Assembly (NCBI GenBank): GCA_009774535.1
Contig: VSNY01000018.1
Span: 1-36,448 of the forward strand
DNA length: 36,448 bases
Reading direction: 5' to 3'
From: Lachnospiraceae bacterium
GTDB taxonomy: Bacteria; Bacillota; Clostridia; Lachnospirales; Lachnospiraceae
The notes under the pieces: model-generated
The model's database searches: none
Seen by the model: only the letters and a program-made list of their open reading frames with translations
What the model was told of the DNA's origin: nothing
In this document: positions 25,945 to 32,413 of the stretch, piece after piece
Layout of the letters: each line of letters starts with the position of its first letter
Numbering within the stretch: the first letter of the stretch is position 1
Made by a program: the position numbers and the translations under genes

Positions 25945-27842
25945 AACAAGAAATACAAGAAACATATGAATTTACCTGGCCGGGCAAACAAAAAGCAGCC
26001 GCAGAAGCGGCAGGCCCGGCCGGGCAGGCGCTGTATCCCTGCACAGAGGAAAGTATCTGCTGGGACAGCACCCATAATTTTTATCTGGAAGGAGATAATC
26101 TTGCCGTATTAAAGCTGCTGCAGGACAGCCATAAAGGCGGAATAAAAATGATCTACATTGATCCGCCGTACAATACCGGTTCGGATACGCTGGCCTATGC
26201 GGATCATTTTGACAGCAGAGGGCAGCAGCATTCCGGCTGGTGTTCCATGATCTATCCGCGTCTTTTGCTGGCAAGAAAACTGCTGACGGACGACGGAGTG
26301 ATCTTTCTTTCCATTGATGACCACGAGTTTGAAAATCTGAAAAAGATCTGTGATGAAGTATTCGGGGAACAGAACCATTGCGGCACATTTGTGATCAATG
26401 CCGCGCCAAATGCCCGTGATTACGGGCATATTGCCAAAATGCATGAATACTGCCTGTTTTACGCAAAAGATCTGACAAAAGCAAAGACGAATCCGCTGCC
26501 GGATATGGATAAAAAATTCAAATACCAGGATGCAAAAGGCGGATTTAATATCCATCCGCTTTACAACAGCAACGAAGCGTTCCATTCCGGCAACCGTCCG
26601 AATCTGTATTATCCGTTTTATCTGTATCCGAACGAGCTGTTTTTGGACGGATTTTATAAGATAGGCCTGGAACCAAAAGAAGGAAGCATCGAATTGTATC
26701 CTCCCAAATCGATCAGCGGCGGGGTGCAGTTTGTCTGGCGGTGGAGCAGACAAAAGGCGCGCCAGTATTTAAATGAAGAAATTATCGGCTACCAGGTACG
26801 CGAAGGCGAATACCGTATCGTGCAGAAAATGCGCCGCAGGGATAAAATTATCCGCAGCCTTTTAACCGATAAAAAATATGCGAGCCGCAGAGGAACCGCG
26901 CAGGTGCAGGCGTTATTCGGCGCCAAAGTCTTTTCGTTCCCGAAGCCGTTGGAACTGCTGCTGGATTTGTGCAGCGTCGGAATGGGCAAAGAAGATGTGG
27001 CGCTGGATTTTTTTTCCGGTTCCGCGACGACGGCCCATGCGGTGATGCTGCTCAATGCCAGGGACGCAGGACACAGAAAATTTATTATGGTGCAGCGTCC
27101 CGAACCGACCGATCCGTCAGGCAGCGCTTACCAGGCAGGCTATACAGATCTGTGCGGAATCGGCAGGGAACGTATCCGAAGGGCCGCGGACAGAATCCGG
27201 GAAGAATACCCGCAGGCTGTATTTGACGGCGGGTTCCAGGTATGGAAGCTAAAAGAATACCCGCCGCAGACAGCTGTAGATCTGTCTCAAATATGGAAGC
27301 AGGCAGGCAGTCAGGACGTACCGCAGGCTGCAGAAAGAAGCGGTCAGGACAGACCGATGGCGTACCGGAAGGCGACGGACACAGAACTGGAGCAGATCTG
27401 GGAATCCAATCTGACCGAACATCCGGGCGATCGGCGCTGGATTCGGTGGAAAAAGGAGTTTATAGAAAATAACAAAGAAAAAAAGGCAGTTACCTTTCTG
27501 GTGCTGGATAACGGGATTCCGGCAGGGGAAGGTACGCTGCTCTTATCACAGGAATGCCATGCCGTTGCGGGCAGGCCGGCGTTATGTGACGGAAAAAAAT
27601 GTGCGAATATCAACGCGCTGCGGATGCAGAAAGCTTATGAAGGACAAGGCCATATGTCCAGGCTGCTTAAGGAAATGGAACGGTTCGCAAAAAAGCAGGG
27701 GATCACGCGGCTGACGATTGGGGCGGAGGCAGAGCAGACGCGGAATGTGGCGATTTATCTGCACCTTGGATTTATGGAATTTTTATTTTCGCAATGGGAA
27801 GACGGCCGGCTGGTGCTTTATTTTGCAAAAGATCTGGTATAA
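25848..27842 (+). CDS. DNA adenine methyltransferase (type III Mod-like) fused to GNAT
   Basis: Residues to about 490 are a beta-class N6-adenine DNA methyltransferase: 'LYPCTEESICWDSTHNFYLE', catalytic motif 'DPPYNTG' at 26160-26180, a target-recognition part, then the AdoMet motif 'DFFSGSATTAHAVML' near 27000. From about 500 to the end is a complete GNAT acetyltransferase with CoA loop 'KAYEGQGHMSRLLKEME' and 'AIYLHLGF'. No restriction subunit is nearby, so it is an orphan methylase. The coordinates use the TTG at 25848, which overlaps the dehydratase gene. Conserved sequence ('KQEIQETYEFTWPGK') starts only at 25944, so the true start may be a rare ATT at 25938. It ends 48 bases before the E1 core. 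Confidence 0.82.
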   Translation: MGAERKEVPKRGAADVQRTCGKSDEGGVSGILKQEIQETYEFTWPGKQKAAAEAAGPAGQALYPCTEESICWDSTHNFYLEGDNLAVLKLLQDSHKGGIKMIYIDPPYNTGSDTLAYADHFDSRGQQHSGWCSMIYPRLLLARKLLTDDGVIFLSIDDHEFENLKKICDEVFGEQNHCGTFVINAAPNARDYGHIAKMHEYCLFYAKDLTKAKTNPLPDMDKKFKYQDAKGGFNIHPLYNSNEAFHSGNRPNLYYPFYLYPNELFLDGFYKIGLEPKEGSIELYPPKSISGGVQFVWRWSRQKARQYLNEEIIGYQVREGEYRIVQKMRRRDKIIRSLLTDKKYASRRGTAQVQALFGAKVFSFPKPLELLLDLCSVGMGKEDVALDFFSGSATTAHAVMLLNARDAGHRKFIMVQRPEPTDPSGSAYQAGYTDLCGIGRERIRRAADRIREEYPQAVFDGGFQVWKLKEYPPQTAVDLSQIWKQAGSQDVPQAAERSGQDRPMAYRKATDTELEQIWESNLTEHPGDRRWIRWKKEFIENNKEKKAVTFLVLDNGIPAGEGTLLLSQECHAVAGRPALCDGKKCANINALRMQKAYEGQGHMSRLLKEMERFAKKQGITRLTIGAEAEQTRNVAIYLHLGFMEFLFSQWEDGRLVLYFAKDLV

Positions 27843-27875
27843 GCGGGATCTGGCAGCTGCAGCGAACGTGCGCAA

Positions 27876-27893
27876 TTTTGCTGCGTTACTACC
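27876..27893 (-). other. E1 attachment site at cotJC segment 1
   Basis: Core GGTA at 27893-27890, then GTA, then inner arm ACGCAGCAAAA at 27886-27876 (minus strand). The inverted partner arm is at 21627-21617. Confidence 0.8.
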
Positions 27894-28076
27894 GATATCT
27901 GTCAGCAGCCCCGCTACGTTTCGGTAAGGCATCGTATACCGCTGTGCCAGATACCGCATCGAAGCGGACAGCTCGCCATCCGGCCCGCCAAACTGCGTTA
28001 AGATCACCTGCGCGATTTTCGGATTCGGCGTCGAAATATTTACCGGGTATTGCAGTCTTTTCTCATAATTCCACAT
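27890..28076 (-). CDS. cotJC: cotJC segment 1 of 3 (N-terminal part)
   Basis: Starts at ATG 28076 directly after the cotJB stop, with GGAGG about ten bases upstream. It codes for residues 1-62 ('MWNYEKRLQYPVNIS' to 'GLLTDIG'), the conserved beginning of CotJC, a Mn-catalase-like protein of the spore coat. It holds one metal ligand, E35 ('DGELSASM'). Past the core the frame reads into E1 as a foreign 35-residue tail and stops at 27783, so the unexcised gene can make only a 97-residue product lacking four of five ligands. After both excisions a 201-residue protein would form. Confidence 0.94.
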
Positions 28077-28343
28077 TTAGCAATATCCTCCTTCCCATGG
28101 CCACGGCTGTGCCGCCCACTGCCAGTGGTCTTCATGATTGATACAATCCATCGTTAACGGGCCAAACTGTGCCGCATAGTTGGCAAGCGCCTGGCGGCGC
28201 ATCTGACTGTATTTTTGGAAAAATTCCAGCGCCTGCGTATCATCCGGGTGCGTATCGAGATACAGCGCCATATCATAAGCCATAAAGCTGACTTTACTGA
28301 TCCACAATAGCAGTTCCTGCCTGCTCTTTGCCTGATTCATCAT
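28077..28343 (-). CDS. cotJB: Spore coat protein CotJB
   Basis: An 88-residue CotJB with the family outline: 'LLLWISKVSFMAYDMALYLD', 'HPDDTQALEFFQKY' and a Trp-rich end ('DHWQWAAQPWPWEGGYC'). It starts inside the cotJA stop (overlap of four bases) and touches the cotJC start, so the three genes form one tightly coupled operon. CotJ proteins are made in the mother cell and assembled in the spore coat. The gene is intact. Confidence 0.93.
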   Translation of the reverse strand: MMNQAKSRQELLLWISKVSFMAYDMALYLDTHPDDTQALEFFQKYSQMRRQALANYAAQFGPLTMDCINHEDHWQWAAQPWPWEGGYC

Positions 28344-28558
28344 CTTCTCACACCCCTTCCAAGAAATGGTTTGTCAAGTTCCGGAAAAATTGTGCCGATG
28401 GAAAATGCCTGATCCGGTTCATAAGAACTGGTAAACTGCTGCCATGGAACCGTAGCGATCGCAAGGAAGCAGGTGCAGTCCACCGCGTTGGAAAATCCGC
28501 CTGGCTGCATCGGGTACGCCGCAGCGCCATAGTTGTTAGATTGATAACAATTGCACAT
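28340..28558 (-). CDS. cotJA: Spore coat protein CotJA
   Basis: A 72-residue CotJA. The C-terminal part 'VPWQQFTSSYEPDQAFSIG' followed by 'TIFPELDKPFLG' is the family signature. The N terminus is Cys/Asn/Tyr-rich ('MCNCYQSNNYGAAAYPM'). ATG 28558 has CAGGAG seven bases upstream; a longer frame from 28615 covers the promoter. It is the first gene of cotJABC and required, in species studied, for coat incorporation of the others. Confidence 0.9.
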   Translation of the reverse strand: MCNCYQSNNYGAAAYPMQPGGFSNAVDCTCFLAIATVPWQQFTSSYEPDQAFSIGTIFPELDKPFLGRGVRR

Positions 28559-28583
28559 GGAAAACTCCTGTATAGTTTTACTA

Positions 28584-28613
28584 TAAAGTATGCATAAAGC
28601 AGAACACGGGTGC
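28584..28613 (-). promoter_or_regulatory. Candidate sigma-K/sigma-E promoter of cotJABC
   Basis: On the minus strand GCAC (28613-28610) is followed after 17 bases by CATACTTTA (28592-28584), fitting the sigma-K consensus (-35 AC, -10 CATANNNTA). The -10 also resembles sigma-E. It lies about 26 bases before the cotJA start and has the same form as the site before sigK at 35863-35892. Confidence 0.6.
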
Positions 28614-28675
28614 ATAAGTTAGAATAATCATTTCGTATTTTTTTCAGTACAAGGCTGGAAAAAATGCAGAAAATG

Positions 28676-28704
28676 TAGATTTTCTTAGAAATTTATATTA
28701 TAAT
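28676..28704 (+). promoter_or_regulatory. Probable sigma-A promoter of the hydrogenase gene
   Basis: TATAAT at 28699-28704 with a weak -35 TAGATT (28676-28681), spacer 17. The RNA leader would be about 125 bases; I see no known riboswitch in it. Confidence 0.5.
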
Positions 28705-28835
28705 AACCGAAAATAAGTGGAAATCTGCCGGCAGGAAATGTTCCGGAAAAATCCGCCAGAACAAAGATTTTCACAAAGCAGTTTTGGAATAGGGACAGGG
28801 GCCGGCATAAAAAATAAATAGATGGGAGAAATCAG

Positions 28836-30284
28836 ATGTACAACGATGAGAATGTAATCAAGATCAAACATGATGTCCTGTATGAAGTAGCAAAGCTGGC
28901 CTTTGACGGTACACTGGAAGAAAAGCGCGACTTTATTCCGGAAAAGCTGATCCCGGGTCCGATGCCGCAGTTTCGGTGCTGCATTTATAAGGAAAGGGAA
29001 ATTATCCGCCAGAGAGTACGCCTGGCAGAAGGCAGGAACTTAAGGGGCCAGGACGATGGAAATGTGATTCAGGTAATCGGTTCTGCCTGTGAAGGCTGTC
29101 CGATTTCCAGCTATACCGTAACCGACAACTGCCAGAACTGTCTTGGCAAGGCATGTATGAACGCCTGCAAATTCGGTGCAATTACGATGGGGCGCGACCG
29201 TTCTTATATCGACCCGTCCAAATGTAAGGAATGCGGCCAGTGTGCAAAAGCATGTCCGTACAATGCGATTGTCGGTGTGAAGCGTCCTTGTAAGGTAGCA
29301 TGTCCGGTGGATGCGATTACATACGATGAGTACAATGTTTCTGTTATCGATAAGGAAAAATGCATTCGCTGCGGCCAGTGTATCCATAACTGCCCGTTCG
29401 GCGCGATCGGTTCCCAGACGTTTATCGTAGATGTGATCGAAGCGCTTAAGTCCGGCAAAAAAGTATACGCGATGGTTGCACCGGCGACAGAAGGCCAGTT
29501 TGGTACGGATATTACGATGCAGAGCTGGAAAAACGCACTGAAAAAATTAGGCTTTGAAGATACGATAGAAGTCGGCCTTGGCGGCGATATGACTGCGGCA
29601 AGCGAAGCTGAGGAATGGGCGGAAGCATATAAGGAAGGCAAGAAGATGACGACTTCCTGCTGCCCTGCATTTGTAAATATGGTTTACAAACATTATCCGG
29701 AATTAAAAGACCATGTTTCGACAACCGTATCCCCGATGTGCGGCGTTTCCCGTATGATCAAATCGATCGAACCGGACGCTTACACAGTATTTATCGGGCC
29801 GTGTATTGCGAAAAAGTCAGAAGTCAAAGACCAAAAGATCGAAGGCAATGCGGATGCCGTGCTGACTTACAGTGAGATCCGTACCATCCTGAAAGTTAAA
29901 GACATCGCATTGGAGCCGGCTGAAAATGAATACCAGGAATCCAGTATTTTCGGTAAACGCTTTGGCAATTCCGGCGGTGTCACTGAGGCTGTTCTGCAGT
30001 GCTTAAAAGAAACCGATCAGGAAATGGACGCGAAAGTATGCAGGGCAAACGGCGCTGCAGAATGTAAGAAGGCGCTGCTTCTGATGAAAGTCGGCAAACT
30101 GCCTGAAGACTTTATCGAAGGTATGGCATGTAACGGCGGCTGCGTCGGCGGGCCAAGTGCATTCGAGAACCAGATCAAATCCAAAAAGAGCCGCGATGCG
30201 CTGTTGTCACAGGCAGACGACCGTACGGTACATGGAAATCTGGATCATTATGGAATGGACAAGTTCTCGATGCATCGGGCATAA
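28836..30284 (+). CDS. [FeFe] hydrogenase, monomeric group B type
   Basis: A 482-residue iron hydrogenase. The N-terminal half holds two ferredoxin-like [4Fe-4S] sets ('CQNCLGKACMNACKFGA', 'CKECGQCAKACPYNA', 'CIRCGQCIHNCPFGA'). The H-cluster domain follows with 'TTSCCPAFVNM' (C275-C276), 'GPCIAKKSEV' and 'MACNGGCVGGPSAF'. The 'TSCCPAF' form instead of 'TSCCPxW' is typical of group B enzymes. It would oxidise or evolve hydrogen in the cytoplasm with ferredoxin as probable partner. GGGAG precedes the ATG and a terminator follows. It is divergent from cotJABC with no functional link evident. Confidence 0.87.
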   Translation: MYNDENVIKIKHDVLYEVAKLAFDGTLEEKRDFIPEKLIPGPMPQFRCCIYKEREIIRQRVRLAEGRNLRGQDDGNVIQVIGSACEGCPISSYTVTDNCQNCLGKACMNACKFGAITMGRDRSYIDPSKCKECGQCAKACPYNAIVGVKRPCKVACPVDAITYDEYNVSVIDKEKCIRCGQCIHNCPFGAIGSQTFIVDVIEALKSGKKVYAMVAPATEGQFGTDITMQSWKNALKKLGFEDTIEVGLGGDMTAASEAEEWAEAYKEGKKMTTSCCPAFVNMVYKHYPELKDHVSTTVSPMCGVSRMIKSIEPDAYTVFIGPCIAKKSEVKDQKIEGNADAVLTYSEIRTILKVKDIALEPAENEYQESSIFGKRFGNSGGVTEAVLQCLKETDQEMDAKVCRANGAAECKKALLLMKVGKLPEDFIEGMACNGGCVGGPSAFENQIKSKKSRDALLSQADDRTVHGNLDHYGMDKFSMHRA

Positions 30285-30308
30285 TAGCGTCAAACTTGCA
30301 AATATCCG

Positions 30309-30345
30309 GCACTCACTGTCTTTTTGGGATAGTGGGTGCTTTTTG
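30309..30345 (+). terminator. Intrinsic terminator after hydrogenase gene
   Basis: GCACTCACT (30309-30317) pairs with AGTGGGTGC (30331-30339), one G-T pair, followed by TTTTT. Confidence 0.85.
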
Positions 30346-30404
30346 ATTTAATATAATATGATGGAAATACAAATAGAATGTAAAAAGTTGCGAAAGGCGA
30401 ATCT

Positions 30405-32246
30405 ATGAATTTAAATCCATCCCAGAAAAAAGCTGTCGCGCATACAGCTGGCCCCTGCCTGGTTCTGGCAGGCCCCGGCAGCGGAAAGACAGCGGTAATC
30501 ACGAAGCGTACCGAGTATCTGATCACCAGATGCGGCGTTTCCCCGCATCAAATCCTGGTCGTTACTTTTACCAAAGCAGCTGCCGGGGAGATGCGTACCC
30601 GTTTTGAACAAATGACTTCCAAAAGATATCCCGGTGTCAGTTTCGGCACCTTCCATGCCGTCTTTTTCACGATCTTAAAACATGCCTATCATTATACTGC
30701 TTCCAATATTGCCAGCGAAGAAATCAAATATCAGTTCCTGCGTGAAATCGTAGCGAAAAATCAGATCGAATGCGAAGACGAATCCGAGTTTGTCAGCAAT
30801 ATTCTGGGTGAAATCAGTATGCTGAAAAACAGCGGGGCAGCATTAGAAAATTATTATCCCGTCCATTGCGGAAAAGATGTGTTCAGCCTGTTGTACCGTG
30901 AATATGCCAGGTATATGCAGCACAGCCGTTTGATTGACTTTGATGATATTTTAGTCTATACGAAAGAGTTATTGGAACAGCGAAAAGATATCCGCGCCGC
31001 CTGGCAGCAGAAGTTTCGTTATATTATGGTTGATGAATTTCAGGATATTAACCAGCTGCAGTATGATACGATACGGCTGTTGTGCGGAAAAGCTGAAAAT
31101 TTATTTGTAGTAGGCGATGACGACCAGTCGATTTACCGGTTCCGCGGCTCCCGGCCGGAACTGATGCTGCATTTCCCAAAAGATTTTCCGGATGCGCAGG
31201 TCATCCATCTGACGGTCAATTACCGCTGTCCAAAAGAAGTAGTGCAAAAAGCCGGCAGGCTGATCCGCTGCAACAAAAAACGTTTTGATAAGCAGATTGA
31301 AAGCGTGGGCGCGGACGGCGCCGCATTGCGCCTGGCAAAATTTGATACAATTGCGAAAGAGAACCAGGCGCTGATCGATCTGATTCGGGAAAAAGCGGCG
31401 CAGGGCATGCGTTACAGTCAAATGGCCGTGCTGTACCGGACCAACACCCAGCCGGGACCGCTGATTGCAAAGCTGATGGAATATAACCTTGCGTTCCGCA
31501 CCAAAGAGCGGATACCGAATCTGTACGATCACTGGATCGCCCAGGACATCAAAACTTATCTGCGTCTGGCGCAAGGCAGCAGGGAGCGAAGGGACTTTCT
31601 GCGCATTATGAACCGGCCGAAACGCTATATCAGCCGGGAGAGTCTTAAGATGAATGTCTCCTTTGAGGAATGGCAGGACTATTATAAAGAACAGTCCTGG
31701 ATTGCGGAACGAATCGAACAGCTGAAATACGACCTGCAGGTGCTGTCCCGGATTACGCCATATGCAGCCGTCAATTATATCCGCAAAGCGATCGGCTATG
31801 ATACCTATCTGACGGAATACGCCGCCAGCCGACAGATTCCGGCAGACGAGCTTTTGGAGACGCTGGATGAGATTCAGGAAAGCACAAAAGCATACAGGCA
31901 GTCCGAAGACTGGATGCAATTTACCATAGATTATACAGAAAAATTAATGCGCGAACAACAGCAAAAACAGCCGGATGAGGACAGGATTTCCATTTTGACT
32001 TTACACGCATCCAAAGGGCTGGAGTATGATCTGGTTATGATTCCGGATGTGAATGAAGGGCTGATTCCCTATAAAAAAGCGGTGCTGGAAGCGGAACTGG
32101 AGGAGGAGCGACGCATGATGTATGTGGGAATGACACGTACGAAAAAGGAACTTTACCTGTCTTATGTCGCCACGATGCGGAATCAATCCATCGGGCCGTC
32201 TCTGTTTTTAACAGAATTAGGGATAATCTGTCCCGATAAGAGATAA
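30405..32246 (+). CDS. UvrD/PcrA-like superfamily 1 DNA helicase
   Basis: A 613-residue ATP-dependent DNA helicase of the UvrD/Rep type. The Q motif 'LNPSQKKAV' starts at residue 3. Walker A 'AGPGSGKT', motif Ia 'VVTFTKAAAGEM', Walker B 'MVDEFQD', motif III 'VVGDDDQSIYRFRG', motif IV 'TVNYRCP', motif V 'ILTLHASKGLEYDLV' and motif VI 'RRMMYVGMTRTKKELYL' are all present, so it should be active. It is shorter than PcrA (about 730 residues), lacking the long C-terminal tail and part of domain 2B, so it is probably a second UvrD-like helicase and not the housekeeping PcrA. Confidence 0.92.
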   Translation: MNLNPSQKKAVAHTAGPCLVLAGPGSGKTAVITKRTEYLITRCGVSPHQILVVTFTKAAAGEMRTRFEQMTSKRYPGVSFGTFHAVFFTILKHAYHYTASNIASEEIKYQFLREIVAKNQIECEDESEFVSNILGEISMLKNSGAALENYYPVHCGKDVFSLLYREYARYMQHSRLIDFDDILVYTKELLEQRKDIRAAWQQKFRYIMVDEFQDINQLQYDTIRLLCGKAENLFVVGDDDQSIYRFRGSRPELMLHFPKDFPDAQVIHLTVNYRCPKEVVQKAGRLIRCNKKRFDKQIESVGADGAALRLAKFDTIAKENQALIDLIREKAAQGMRYSQMAVLYRTNTQPGPLIAKLMEYNLAFRTKERIPNLYDHWIAQDIKTYLRLAQGSRERRDFLRIMNRPKRYISRESLKMNVSFEEWQDYYKEQSWIAERIEQLKYDLQVLSRITPYAAVNYIRKAIGYDTYLTEYAASRQIPADELLETLDEIQESTKAYRQSEDWMQFTIDYTEKLMREQQQKQPDEDRISILTLHASKGLEYDLVMIPDVNEGLIPYKKAVLEAELEEERRMMYVGMTRTKKELYLSYVATMRNQSIGPSLFLTELGIICPDKR

Positions 32247-32294
32247 AGGAATCTTTCCAATTTCAAAAAATTACGTAAAATACAAGAAAAAGAT

Positions 32295-32323
32295 ATACAA
32301 ATAATAAAATATAATGCTATAAT
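32295..32323 (+). promoter_or_regulatory. Sigma-A promoter with extended -10
   Basis: TGC then TATAAT at 32318-32323; the -35 ATACAA (32295-32300) is weak. It sits in an AT-rich stretch upstream of the GH13-like gene. Confidence 0.5.
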
Positions 32324-32413
32324 AGCAAATAAAAGCTGTAAAAATGAAAGGATACAGATTGACAACAGGATTTGGTTCCAGTTAACAGGCACACAGGAGA
32401 AGGCGGAAAAGAT

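Larger units (their letters stand above)
21612..27893. mobile_element. Element E1: 6282-bp serine-recombinase element inside cotJC
   Basis: Bounded by direct repeats GGTA at 21611-21608 and 27893-27890 (minus strand). Contents: serine recombinase and a 53-residue ORF on the minus strand; gluconate-permease remnant, YjhG-like dehydratase and methyltransferase-GNAT fusion on the plus strand. Excision of 6282 bp restores cotJC codons 62-63 as GGT ACT ('DIGTEELAH'). Circle closure gives an 11-bp perfect inverted repeat with a 12-base centre whose middle dinucleotide is the GG of the core. The structure is seen directly; developmental timing is inferred. Confidence 0.9.

Noticed and set aside
17914..28076. 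cotJC fragments as an ordinary decaying pseudogene
   Set aside because: All three pieces are free of stops and frameshifts, both joints restore family sequence exactly, and each gap is filled by a complete recombinase element with matching ends.
27783..28076. 97-residue minus-strand protein as a stand-alone gene
   Set aside because: It is cotJC segment 1 with a foreign 35-residue tail from E1; it lacks four of five metal ligands.
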